Of a stretch of DNA of 64,000 bases, positions 53,679 through 63,632 are shown one piece after another. Both the position numbers and the translations under genes were made by a program. Every line of letters begins with the position of its first letter. The first letter of the stretch is position 1. This DNA comes from Bufo bufo (taxonomy: Eukaryota; Chordata; Amphibia; Anura; Bufonidae): assembly GCF_905171765.1 (NCBI RefSeq), contig NC_053390.1:514438852-514502851 (forward strand), written 5' to 3'. Below the pieces are notes generated by a model that was not told the DNA's origin, did no database searches, and worked only from the letters and a program-made list of their open reading frames with translations.

Positions 53679-56024
53679 TCAAACCACCCTAAAATCAACG
53701 TTGAGCCCTGCTGGTTTAAGAGTCTTCAACTCGTAAATCCAGTAGAGCTCCCTTCTTTTCAGACGTGTCGTCCTGTCCCCACCCCGTCTGGGTAAGGGCA
53801 CTTGTTCTAGAATCCTAAATTTTAAATCCCGTTCTTGATGGCCTACATCTGTAAAGTGCTTGGGAACAGGTAAGTCCAGCCTCTTCTTCCTTATGGTATA
53901 TCTATGTTGATTCAACCTTGTTTTGACATCCCAGGTTGTTTCCCCGACATACCAAAGTCCACAAGGACAGGTTAGCAGGTAAACAACATAGGATGAATCA
54001 CATGTAAGGTATTGTTTAATACAGACTGTTTTCCCAGTGGCTGGATTGACAAAAGAGTCACCCTTAATCATATAGGGGCAATTGACACAACTACAGCACG
54101 GATAGCAGCCCCTCCGTGTGGAGCCAAAATACGTGCTGCAGTCAACCTTCCTGGATCCAACATCTGTTCTAACCAATTTGTCACCTAGATTTCGGCTTCT
54201 CCGAAAGGAACATAATGGCGGTGTCTTGAATTCGTCTATATGGTCAAAACCACTGGCCAAAATCGGCCAGTGCTTTCTGACAATAGTGGATAGCCGAGGG
54301 CTACTAGTACAATAGTCTGTAACTAACGGTATCCTTGGTGTGGAAATCTTAGACTTGACTGGGTCACCATCCTTCATCCTCACTACAGTTTTGGTAATAC
54401 TTTCCCTGACAAGCTTTTTAGGATAACCTCTAGATCGAAATTTTTTAGCCATCTCGGCTAGCCGTTGGTCCCTGGTTGGACCTGGCTCAACTATCCTGGC
54501 CACTCGTAACATCTGACTGTATGGGAGGGACTTAATCATTGGCCGCGGGTGGTGGCTCTCATATCTGACAATAGTGTTTTTGTCCGTAGGTTTCACAAAG
54601 AGGTCAGTAGACAGGGTGTCTCCCTGAATAATCACCTCAGTGTCAAGAAATTGTATTCTCTCATGTGAGTAGATCAAGGTAAACTTGACGCTGGGGTCAA
54701 TCCCATTCAGGAATGAGTGGAAAGCCATGAGGTCCTCTGCGGCGCCCACCCATATCAAAAAAACATCATCTATGTAACGCCACCACCCCAGCACATGGCT
54801 GAAGTGGCAGCATCCATAGACGTGAGAGTTTTCCAAATGTGTCATATATATATTTGCATAGGTGGGCGCCACATTGGACCCCATCGCTGTCCCCCTCAAC
54901 TGTACATAGTAATCATCCTGAAATAAGAAATAATTTCTAAAAAGAATAAATCTCAATAATCCCAATAAAAATGACCTGCATTCCTCAGTGTAGGCCGTCT
55001 GCATAAGACATAGTTCCACTGCATGGAGCCCCAATTCGTGCTCGATTGACGTGTATAAACTACACACGTCAAAGGACGCAAGAATGGCACCATCAGGGAT
55101 TCTCAGATCCTTGATCTTCACCAGAAAATCACTGGTATCCCTTAAATAGGATCTGGCGGACACAGCAAACGGCCGCAAGATCCTATCAAGGAAAATAGCT
55201 GGATTACAAAACAAAGAGCCCCTACCAGACACAATAGGTCGGCCCGGGGGGGCACGCAAATCCTTGTGTATCTTCGGAAGCGTATATAATATTGGGGTCA
55301 TTGGCTTTTCACATAACAAATAACTACACAATTTCTCATCTATGATGCCACCAGATTTGGCCTGTAATAACATATCCCTGAGTTCCCTCAGTAGATTAAA
55401 CTTAGGGTCATTAGAGACCCGCTGATACACATTTCTGTCCGCCAACTGTGATAGAATTTCTTGCACGTAGAGATCCGTGTCCATTACCACAACCCCACCA
55501 CCCTTGTCTGCAGACTTGATGGTGAGGCTGCGGTTTGCAGACAGATCTCCAACGGCTTTGATGTCCTCAGACGTCATGTTAGCATGGCCCACAGGATTCG
55601 CTGTCAATTCACGCTTCAATTTATCTATGTCTCGCCCTACTGCCAGAGTAAAAGCCTCAATGGCAGGGTGGTGTGACACAGGATTGAAGTCACTTTTTAG
55701 GAAAAGTCCCGTATCATGTAAAGTTAATTCACTTGTTCTTATATTATCAATACGTGATCTATCCTGTTGCTCAGAGGCCCACACCTTCAATTTAATCATA
55801 CGATAGAATTTTTGTAAATCTAGTTCAACATTGAACCAGTTGGTTGTGGCCACGGGGCAAAAGGATAGTCCCTTGTTTAAAACATGAATCTGTTCACTGG
55901 TAAGTGTGGTAGAAGATATGTTTACCACTGTATTTTCTTCCTTTCTTTCACCGTCCTTGGTCTCTGGGATCTGGGTGCCCGCTCTCTTTCTCCACTTGTG
56001 CTGGCTGGACTTACCTGTTCCCAA
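53679..56024 (-). CDS. Penelope-like reverse transcriptase with GIY-YIG endonuclease, intact frame
   Basis: 781 codons without a break. N-terminal third: TLTSEQIHVLNKGLSFCP (residues 40-57) and SLTIKSADKGGGVVVMD (166-182). RT: LYTLPKIHKD (246-255), GRPIVSGRGS (261-270), motif A ASFDVCSLYTSI (316-327), RGTAMGSNVAPTYAN (377-391), catalytic RYIDDVF (416-422). Cys-rich linker CYPCCSCVNC (640-649). GIY-YIG domain: YVVYLLTCPCGLWYVGET (679-696), TRLNQHRY (702-709) and RRELYWIYELKTL (757-769) with the catalytic Glu. It would copy element RNA at an endonuclease-nicked target. The first ~8 codons lie in the inverted second copy, so the true N-terminus is probably lost or altered; comparison with family members would tell. 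Confidence 0.93.
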   Translation of the reverse strand: MGTGKSSQHKWRKRAGTQIPETKDGERKEENTVVNISSTTLTSEQIHVLNKGLSFCPVATTNWFNVELDLQKFYRMIKLKVWASEQQDRSRIDNIRTSELTLHDTGLFLKSDFNPVSHHPAIEAFTLAVGRDIDKLKRELTANPVGHANMTSEDIKAVGDLSANRSLTIKSADKGGGVVVMDTDLYVQEILSQLADRNVYQRVSNDPKFNLLRELRDMLLQAKSGGIIDEKLCSYLLCEKPMTPILYTLPKIHKDLRAPPGRPIVSGRGSLFCNPAIFLDRILRPFAVSARSYLRDTSDFLVKIKDLRIPDGAILASFDVCSLYTSIEHELGLHAVELCLMQTAYTEECRSFLLGLLRFILFRNYFLFQDDYYVQLRGTAMGSNVAPTYANIYMTHLENSHVYGCCHFSHVLGWWRYIDDVFLIWVGAAEDLMAFHSFLNGIDPSVKFTLIYSHERIQFLDTEVIIQGDTLSTDLFVKPTDKNTIVRYESHHPRPMIKSLPYSQMLRVARIVEPGPTRDQRLAEMAKKFRSRGYPKKLVRESITKTVVRMKDGDPVKSKISTPRIPLVTDYCTSSPRLSTIVRKHWPILASGFDHIDEFKTPPLCSFRRSRNLGDKLVRTDVGSRKVDCSTYFGSTRRGCYPCCSCVNCPYMIKGDSFVNPATGKTVCIKQYLTCDSSYVVYLLTCPCGLWYVGETTWDVKTRLNQHRYTIRKKRLDLPVPKHFTDVGHQERDLKFRILEQVPLPRRGGDRTTRLKRRELYWIYELKTLKPAGLNVDFRVV

Positions 56025-56205
56025 GCACTTTACAGATGTAGGCCATCAAGAACGGGATTTAAAATTTAGGATTCTAGAACAAGTGCCCTTACCCAGACGG
56101 GGTGGGGACAGGACGACACGTCTGAAAAGAAGGGAGCTCTACTGGATTTACGAGTTGAAGACTCTTAAACCAGCAGGGCTCAACGTTAATTTTAGGGTGG
56201 TTTGA
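56025..56205 (+). pseudogene. truncated GIY-YIG end in the inverted PLE copy
   Basis: Plus-strand copy of the last ~63 codons of the PLE protein (PVPKHFTDVGHQERDLKF to the stop at 56203-56205), differing at one residue (NVNF for NVDF). It marks the start of the 5'-truncated second copy. Confidence 0.9.
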
Positions 56206-57480
56206 TGTCTCTGTTTATGTTGTATGTCTGTTTCCCTATATGTATGCTTGTTGATGTGGGTTGTCCGAGTGATGTGTGGTGTCCCATGATTTGTCTTATT
56301 TGTGGGGTTCTGGGAAATTGAGCCTCTTCTCTCTTGTGTAAGGTCATATACAAGTGCAATTGCTATAGTTTAAGCTAATAATTAATATTGTTTTTATATT
56401 TATCACTTCTTTGTAGATCAAAGTGACACTTTATTTTACAATGGATGGCAAGTTTGGGCACTGGAGGACGGCAGGACTGGAACGGCGTTTCAACATCTAC
56501 ACAAGCTTTTTGATCGCTGGGTTGTGGAGGGGCGGATGTCGGGGACCCGCATCTGTGGGTGGTGCTTGGTGACGCAGGCGCTCTGTGGCAGCGAATTTCC
56601 ATATTACACGCACGGTGGGGATGGTGAATTCATGTATTGTGTGACTGCATCTACTTGGCTCTCCTATTGGGGATGCTGTGACAAGGTGTTAACTTATGGG
56701 CACACCTGTGTTCACGAGATACCCCATATTTTGCTGCCTCTGATTGTATTTTATATGGAGGCCGCATACTCGGAGAGCTGAAGTGTTAATGGAGATGGTA
56801 GATGGACCTGAACGTGTATAACATTTGGGGACGAGGCGGCATCATGTGGAAGTGGTGTGTGCCACAGATTTGGATTGGTCCGCTGTACCCCCCTTTGCTA
56901 CGTTGCTGTAGCTCTATAAGTAAAGTTTGACAGGTCCGCTGCCTAGTGATGATATCATGTGACTCCTCACATGATCGCTGTGTATGCCGTTTGACTGCCC
57001 GCCCAGTGTGGGGAATGAGCATGCCCAGTTCGCCTGTGTTGCCGTGTGGCCATATTGGATGTGGGCCGCCGATCTCCGCATACCCAGAACAGCTCGCGGG
57101 ATGAAGCTAGTCTCGCGCATGCGCAGTGCCGAGTTCCGGACGCCGAACAGGTCCTGCGATCTTCCGCTGCACATGGGACATCCAGAAGTAAATATGTTAA
57201 AGATTTTACTGTTTTGTCATTAACACAATTAGGGGCACCTGGCACTGATGATTGCCTTATGATATGTATGTATCACAATCATGTAGGTGGATGTTTTTTA
57301 AGTATTATTGGTGACACTGTTCTATATATAATACAGTGTTTGAACGCACTGTGTACAATTTCACTTTATGATGTCATGTTCACTGGAATATTTTACAGTT
57401 TTTGATATAATTGATGTTTAATCATGTAATGAGATGGTTGTAAATTTGTATGCTTTATAAGCACCTGATGTTGCACTGAT

Positions 57481-57536
57481 CACTATGGCTTGACAAAGGC
57501 TCCAGTGAGAGAGCTGAAACGTTGCTGTCCACATAT
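57481..57536 (+). ncRNA. hammerhead-like motif at the 3' end of the inverted PLE copy
   Basis: Mirror of the motif at 52351-52407, identical in the segments compared. It is followed by GGTCAATAAACACCC and the poly-T/TA tract. Confidence 0.45.
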
Positions 57537-57593
57537 GGGTCAATAAACACCCTTTTTTTCACGGATAACTTGTGTGCTGCCTTGGATTTTTCC

Positions 57594-57638
<45 letters not shown>

Positions 57639-57643
<5 letters not shown>

Positions 57644-59195
57644 TGCTCAAAAAAATAAAGGGAACACTTAAACAACACAATGTAACTCCAAGTCAATCAC
57701 ACTTCTGTGAAATCAAACTGTCCACTTAGGAAGCAACACTGAGTGACAATCAATTTCACATGCTGTTGTGCAAATGGGATAGACAACAGGTGGAAATTAT
57801 AGGCAATTAGCAAGACACCCCCAATAAAGGAGTGGTTCTGCATGTGGTGACCACAGACCACTTCTCAGTTCCTATGCTTCCTGTCTGATGTTTTGGTCAC
57901 TTTTGAATGCTGGCGGTGCTTTCACTCTAGTGGTAGCATAAGACGGAGTCTACAACCCACACAAGTGGCTCAGGTAGTGCAGCTTATCCAGGATGGCACA
58001 TCAATGCGAACTGTGGCAAGAAGTTTTTCTGTGTCTGTCAGCGTAGTGTCCAGAGCATGGAGGCGCTACCAGGAGACAGGCCAGTACATCAGGAGACGTG
58101 GAGGAGGCCGTAGGAGGGCAACAACCCAGCAGCAGGACCGCTACCTCCGCCTTTGTGCAAGGAGGAACAGGAGGAGCACTGCCAGAGCCCTGCAAAATGA
58201 CCTCCAGCAGGCCACAAATGTGCATGTGTCTGCTCAAACGGTCAGAAACAGACTCCATGAGGGTGATATGAGGGCCCGACGTCCACAGGTGGGGGTTGTG
58301 CTTATAGCCCAACACCGTGCAGGACGTTTGGCATTTGCCAGAGAACACCAAGATTGGCAAATTCGCCACAGATGAAAGCAGGTTCACACTGAGCACATGT
58401 GACAGAGTCTGGAGACGCCGTGGAGAACGTTCTGCTGCCTGCAACATCCTCCAGCACGACCGATTTGGCATTGGGTCAGTAATGGTGTGGAGTGGCATTT
58501 CTTTGGAGGGCCACACAGCCCTCCATGTGCTCGCCAGAGGTAGCCTGACTGCCATTAGGTACCGAGATGAGATCCTCAGACCCCTTGTGAGACCATATGC
58601 TGGTGCGGTTGGACCTGGGTTCCTCCTAATGCAAGACAATGCTAGACCTCATGAGGCTGGAGTGTGTCAGCAATTCCTGCAAGACGAAGGCATTGATGCT
58701 ATGGACTGGCCCGCCCGTTCCCCAGACCTGAATCCAATTAAGCACATCTGGGACATCATGTCTCGCTCTATCCACCAACGTCACGTTGCACCACAGACTG
58801 TCCAGGAGTTGGCAGATGCTTTAGTCCAGGTCTGGGAGGAGATCCCTCAGGAGACTGTCCGCCACCTCATCAGGAGCATGCACAGTCGTTGTAGGGAGGT
58901 CATACAGGCACGTGGAGGCCACACACACTACTGAGCCTCATTTTGACTTGTTTTAAGGACATTACATCAAAGTTGGTTCAGCCTGTACTGTGTTTTTCCA
59001 CTTTAATTTTGAGTGTGACTCCAAATCCAGACCTCCATGGGTTGAAAAATTTGATTTCCATTTTTTTATTTTTGTGTGATTTTGTTGTCAGCACATTCAA
59101 CTATGTAAAGAACAAAATATTTCAGAAGAATATTTTATTAACTCAGATCTAGGATGTGTTATTTTTGTGTTCCCTTTATTTTTTTGAGCAGTGTA
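57639..59195 (+). mobile_element. full-length Tc1-like transposon, inactive
   Basis: 57641-59193 (1553 bp). Inverted ends CACTGCTCAAAAAAATAAAG and, on the minus strand, CACTGCTCAAAAAAATAAAG, followed by GGAACAC on both. TA target at 57639-57640 and 59194-59195. It carries one transposase gene with a frameshift and a catalytic change. It was inserted in, or gave rise to, a (TA)n tract next to the PLE. Confidence 0.95.
57893..58934 (+). pseudogene. Tc1-like transposase, frameshifted, catalytic Glu replaced
   Basis: First frame (57893-~58365): paired-type helix-turn-helix ([33 protein letters not shown]), the GRRR AT-hook-like motif and a second HTH ([15 protein letters not shown]). A one-base shift near 58360 leads to the second frame (to 58934) with the DDE domain: TDESRF (first Asp), LMQDNARPH (second Asp) and DLNPIKHIWD, where the usual catalytic Glu is Lys (codon AAG 58740-58742). 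Both defects should abolish activity. Confidence 0.95.
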
Positions 59196-59204
59196 TATAT
59201 ATAT

Positions 59205-59315
59205 TTGTGGTCGGGGCTATGTGTGAAAGAACCTACCCCCTAATGTATGCCCCAACAGAACTAGCGGCTTGAGTTGTGCCATAACCGCTTCCATCGAGAG
59301 TACACCTGAAAGAGG
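59205..59315 (-). repeat. Ngaro-2 repeat B2
   Basis: Plus strand TTGTGGTCGGGGCTATGTG to ACACCTGAAAGAGG. Matches 59459-59570 with a single A/G difference noticed (CCATCGAG versus CCGTCGAG). Confidence 0.85.
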
Positions 59316-59363
59316 GCATACCCGTAGGAGAGTGAAAGGAAAAGGGCGGGCTGGGAGGGGAAA

Positions 59364-59458
59364 ACTGCTGCCGTCCGTCCCCTCTGGAGAAAGGTGCGTG
59401 CCAGATATAGGGCAGGGCGCCCCTCCCACAAATACAGGCCAATTAATCGGCCTTAACA
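59364..59458 (-). repeat. Ngaro-2 repeat A2
   Basis: 95 bp, plus strand ACTGCTGCCGTCCGTCCCCT to CGGCCTTAACA. Same as A1 at 62159-62253. Confidence 0.88.
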
Positions 59459-59570
59459 CTTGTGGTCGGGGCTATGTGTGAAAGAACCTACCCCCTAATG
59501 TATGCCCCAACAGAACTAGCGGCTTGAGTTGTGCCATAACCGCTTCCGTCGAGAGTACACCTGAAAGAGG
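59459..59570 (-). repeat. Ngaro-2 repeat B1
   Basis: Directly abuts A2, giving the A-B junction of the circular form. Confidence 0.85.
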
Positions 59571-59790
59571 CCAAAAATCCAGCATGAAAATACAAAGCGT
59601 GTTCATTGACGTATTACAACGCCAAATTCTGAAAGGCACAAGAAATCTCGCTAACGGGGTTCGGAACATAACGGCTGTAACAAGACGAGCGCCACCGGCC
59701 CAACTTGCGGATAATGTGTGCTGGCACCTGATTCCTGAAGCGGCCGAGGCTGCCCCAATCCTGAACGAATGCCCTGACACCGTGAGGGGG
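59571..59790 (-). pseudogene. Ngaro-2 tyrosine recombinase C-terminal fragment
   Basis: Minus strand: MSGHSFRIGAASAASGIRCQ contains the H-x-x-R catalytic motif in the same context as Ngaro-1 (GHSFRIGAASAAS). The sequence after it shifts frame. The catalytic Arg upstream and the rest of the domain are deleted. Confidence 0.75.
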
Positions 59791-59999
59791 TCAAAAACCT
59801 AGATTGACCGCCAGTATACGCGCATGCGCTATGAATTGGGAGGTGGACAACGCTGCTGTCCCGAAGGGTAACAGTGGGGTGTTAGTGCCGCGACCGGCCA
59901 GTGCCCCTGACAATCCCTGCAGGACGTGGATCGGACCCCATTTGTGAGACGTGGGGGAAGAATTTGACCTGGGTAGGGGGACCTGACTGGGAGGTCTTG
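59791..59999. other. Ngaro-2 interior, unassigned
   Basis: Joins the RNase H and recombinase fragments. No domain recognised. Confidence 0.4.
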
Positions 60000-60312
60000 G
60001 TCATTTAGACCACAGTACGGCCTGTCCAATGGTTACCCTAAACATGCGCTGCTGCCACCACGGGATACAGGTCCCTAGCCTCCGTTGACTGGAAATTCCC
60101 GTGGCCTCGCAAAACTCCTCCGGCCACGCCCCATTCAGCCAATGGGGGCCAAAAATAGCAGCGAAACCAGTGCTGACCCCGCTGTTGGAGAATATGACGG
60201 GGGAGTTGTGGGAGACCGCCGGGACAAACATGGACACTCCATTCCCATGACTCAAGAAGTGGTCCCACATGCTCAAATCCGCTTGCGCTTGACTGTCCAG
60301 GAACACTGGACT
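60000..60312 (-). pseudogene. Ngaro-2 RNase H fragment
   Basis: Minus strand: LSMWDHFLSHGNGVSMFVPA, VIFSNSGVSTGFAAIFGPHW and NGAWPEE align with the RNase H blocks of Ngaro-1 (MWDRFLSGWNGISIFIP, VFSDAAASVGFAA). The catalytic Asp position reads Asn (FSNS). A minisatellite follows on the upstream side. Confidence 0.75.
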
Positions 60313-60808
60313 ATCCTGACAGGGAATAACTGAGACACGGCTGGATGATAGCTATGACAGTGGGGATAACTGAGACACGGCTGGATGATAGCTATGACAG
60401 TGGGAATAACTGAGACATGGCTGGATGATAGCTATGACAGTGGGAATAACTGAGACATGGCTGGATGATAGCTATGACAGTGGGAATAACTGAGACATGG
60501 CTGGATGATAGCTATGACAGTGGGAATAACTGAGACATGGCTGGATGATAGCTATAACAGTGGGAATAACTGAGACCTGGCTGGATGATAGCTATGACAG
60601 TGGGAATAACTAACTGAGACACGGCTGGATGATAGCTATGACAGTGGGAATAACTGAGACCTGGCTGGATGATAGCTATGACAGTGGGAATAACTGAGAC
60701 ATGGCTGGATGATAGCTATGACAGTGGGAATAACTGAGACATGGCTGGATGATAGCTATGACAGTGGGAATAACTGAGACATGGCTGGATGATAGCTATG
60801 GCAGTGGG
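60313..60808. repeat. 40-bp minisatellite in Ngaro-2
   Basis: About 12 copies of TGGGAATAACTGAGACATGG CTGGATGATAGCTATGACAG. Variants are C or T in the GACA(C/T)GG word; one copy has a 4-base insertion near 60610. It replaces the RT region expected here. Confidence 0.95.
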
Positions 60809-62158
60809 AGGGGTAACAATAAGGCTACAAAAACCTACCCTGAGGAATGACGCGCATCGCAAAATTTACATGCCTAACAACGACTGCAGTTCCACCTTGG
60901 TGGTGACCCTACCAGTGACGAAACTGTGACTGACTGCGCGGACCCTAACCAACTTGTCTTCCGGCAACCTAGCTGACATGCTCTCTGTGACTGTAAAGCA
61001 AGCAAAAAGACGGACCGTCACTACCACTGTTTAGCAACAATTTGACTACCACCCGTGCCTAGACACCACCACCGCCACTGCAGAAACCATCATGCAAAGG
61101 TAACTGACCCTGGTGACCACCTGACAGCTGAGGTACGGAGAAAGAGGAGACGTGTGACAGTGGAAAATAAATTGGAGACAAAGAAGGAGGACCTTACCGG
61201 AAACAGGACACGATGCTGATATGAGAAGAACGCAAGGAACCAACCGTGGAAATAGACCTATCCGCATGAATTAAGCAGAATAAGTATTTTTTTATTTTTT
61301 TTTAACAACGCTTGCGCCTGCGTTCAGGTGGCCCGAAGCTGGGTGACGAGACACGATTGTCAGATTGCCGGGGTTCTCACGGAGTTGGCTGAACGGCTGA
61401 TGTGCATATGCCAAAAATAAAAACACAGCTATCTATGTAGCAAGCAAATTGCGACAAGTGTATGAAGACAGGCAAATGAGAAACCTGCCCATCTGAAACA
61501 GAACAATGAAATAAAATGCCATACAATGTGAAGGGTCAGGCGTGCCCCTGCTGGCCTACGTCTAGGGGCGCCTGTTACTGGGGGTACTACCCCCAACAAC
61601 TCATCACCATCACGCTGTATGGCATTAACCCCCTACCTAACTGACAGCACGGCGGCCCGTGCCAGACTTTGCCCCCCATATAACAGTCATGGTGATTATA
61701 CAAAATTCGTCTTGACAGAAAAGTTAAAAACAGCTAGGCTGTGATTAATCAGGCAGATTGAAACTCCGCCCTCAAACTAGCCTTCTCATTGACATCCCCC
61801 CCCCTCCCCCAGTCCTTACTCCCTTACAAGCCTCCCCCAATGCAGAAAGATAGAGCCTAATGCGAGTTGCCCCAGCAAATATACGAATGGAGTCCCGCTG
61901 ACTCCTGCTACCTGCGTGCAAGTCACTTGGGAGCGGGGCGTGCTGCCAGACTGCCGTTCCGGTGTGGGGATGTCCCTCTCATACCTTAGAGGGACCGACC
62001 CCACCGACCGGACTAAGGAGCCGACACTGCGCTGAGGCAGCAGCTACTCACGCGCCGCACGAGGAGGAACAGGACGCCGGACTGCAGGAGGAAGCGCAAA
62101 ACTGGAAGTGACGCTCTGTCGCCTAGGAGATGCTGACGCAGCCGGCTGTAACAGGAAC
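60809..62158. other. Ngaro-2 5' region, no domain recognised
   Basis: About 1.35 kb of moderately GC-rich sequence between the minisatellite and A1. No frame longer than ~75 codons and none with a known motif. It would correspond to the leader/gag side of the element. Confidence 0.45.
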
Positions 62159-62268
62159 ACTGCTGCCGTCCGTCCCCTCTGGAGAAAGGTGCGTGCCAGA
62201 TATAGGGCAGGGCGCCCCTCCCACAAATACAGGCCAATTAATCGGCCTTAACACATATATAATATACA

Positions 62269-63549
62269 CACTGCTCAAAAAAATAAAGGGAACACTTAAA
62301 CAACACAATGTAACTCCAAGTCAATCACACTTCTGTGAAATCAAACTGTCCACTTAGGAAGCAACAACTTTGAATGCTGGCGGTGCTTTCACTCTACAGG
62401 GTGGGCCATTTATATGGATACACCTTAATAAAATGGGAATGGTTGGTGATATTAACTTCCTGTTTGTGGCACATTAGTATATGTGAGGGGGGAAACTTTT
62501 CAAGATGGGTGGAGACCATGGCGGCCATTTTGAAGTCAGCCATTTTGAATCCAACTTTTGTTTTTTCAATAGGAAGAGGGTCATGTGAAACATGAAACTT
62601 ATTGGGAATTGAACAAGAAAAACAATGGTGTGCTTGGTTTTAACGTAACTTTATTCTTTCATGAGTTATTTACCAGTTTCTGACCATTTATAAAATGTGT
62701 TCAATGTGCTCCCCATTGTGTTGGATTGTCAATGCAACCCTCTTCTCCCACTCCTCACACACGGATAGCAACACCGCAGGAGAAATGCTAGCACAGGCTT
62801 CCAGTATCCGTAGATTCAGGTGCTGCACATCTCGTATCTTCACAGCATAGACGATTGCCTTCAGATGATACGAGATGTGCAGCACCTGAAACTACGGATA
62901 CTGGAAGCCTGTGGTAGCATTTCTCCTGCAGGGTTGCTATCAGTGTGTGAAGAGTGGGAGAAAAGGGTTGCATTGACAATCCAACACAATGGGCAGCACA
63001 TTGAACACATTTTATAAGTGGTCAGAAACTTGTAAATAACTCATGAAAGAATAAAGTTACGTTAAAACCAAGCACACCATTGTTTTTCTTGTGAAATTCC
63101 CAATAAGTTTGATGTGTCACATGACCCTCTTCCTATTGAAAAAACAAAAGTTGGATTCAAAATGGCCGACTTCAAAATGGCCGCCATGGTCACCACCCAT
63201 CTTGAAAAGTTTCCCCCCTCACATATACTAATGTTCCACAAACAGGAAGTTAATATCACCAACCATTCCCATTTTATTAAGGTGTATCCATATAAATGGC
63301 CCACCCTGTAGACATCATGTCTCGCTCTATCCACCTCATCAGGAGCATGCACAGGCGTTGTAGGGAGGTCATACAGGCACGTGGAGGCCACACACACATT
63401 TTGACTTGTTTTAAGGACATTACATCAAAGTTGGTTCAGCCTGTAGTGTGTTTTTCCACTTTAATTTTGAGTGTGACATTTCAGAAGAATATTTAATTAA
63501 TTCAGATCTAGGATGTGTTATTTTTGTGTTCCCTTTATTTTTTTTGAGC

Positions 63550-63553
<4 letters not shown>
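62269..63553 (+). mobile_element. Tc1 deletion derivative carrying a nested mariner-type palindrome
   Basis: Same ends as the Tc1 at 57641 (CACTGCTCAAAAAAATAAAG and its inverse). Internal parts are missing: the 5' ~100 bp, then TTTGAATGCTGGCGGTGCTT, then a jump to GACATCATGTCTCGCTC, ATCAGGAGCATGCACA and the 3' end, with several short deletions. The nested palindrome 62395-63310 sits at the junction, flanked by TA. Outside, TG/TA microsatellite replaces a clean TA target. Confidence 0.85.
62395..63310. mobile_element. 912-bp palindromic mariner-type element
   Basis: 62397-63308, TA on both sides. Starts CAGGGTGGGCCATTTATATG and ends with its inverse. Arms of ~440 bp pair along almost the whole length, with a short loop near 62840-62865. 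Each arm carries the 3' end of a mariner/Tc1-superfamily transposase (ILEACASISPAVLLSVCEEW and IQHNGEHIEHIL, ending at 62688 on the minus strand; the mirror ends at 63017 on the plus strand). So it is two transposase tails joined in reverse. Confidence 0.88.

Positions 63554-63559
<6 letters not shown>

Positions 63560-63602
<43 letters not shown>
63560..63602. repeat. (TG)n/(TA)n microsatellite
   Basis: GTGTGTGT then about 20 TA units at the right edge of the Tc1 derivative. Confidence 0.95.
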
Positions 63603-63606
<4 letters not shown>

Positions 63607-63632
63607 GTGATCATATTTATTGTATGTATGTT

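Larger units (their letters stand above)
52203..57598 (-). mobile_element. Penelope-like element composite: full copy plus inverted 5'-truncated copy (head to head)
   Basis: A main copy on the minus strand (5' end ~56002, 3' end ~52290) carries an intact RT/GIY-YIG frame. A second copy on the plus strand (56003-57595) begins in the middle of the endonuclease domain and repeats the main copy's last ~1.6 kb. So 52290-53882 and 56003-57595 are inverted repeats of ~99% identity by eye, around a 2.1-kb centre. Penelope-like elements are known for such terminal repeats in direct or inverted orientation. (TA)n tracts lie at both outer edges. Confidence 0.9.
59205..62253 (-). mobile_element. Ngaro-2: second tyrosine-recombinase retrotransposon, internally deleted
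   Basis: Read on the minus strand: A1 62253-62159, internal, B1 59570-59459, A2 59458-59364, B2 59315-59205. The A copies match (95 bp) and the B copies match (~111 bp, one substitution in the part compared). Like Ngaro-1, A begins TGTTAAGGC and contains ATTTGTGGGAGGGGC, and B ends GACCACAA. Internally only an RNase H fragment, a recombinase fragment and a 40-bp minisatellite remain. Not the same family as Ngaro-1, but the same design. Confidence 0.88.

Noticed and set aside
60313..60808. Regular direct repeats considered as a CRISPR array
   Set aside because: The 40-bp units are contiguous without unique spacers, and the context is a vertebrate retrotransposon.
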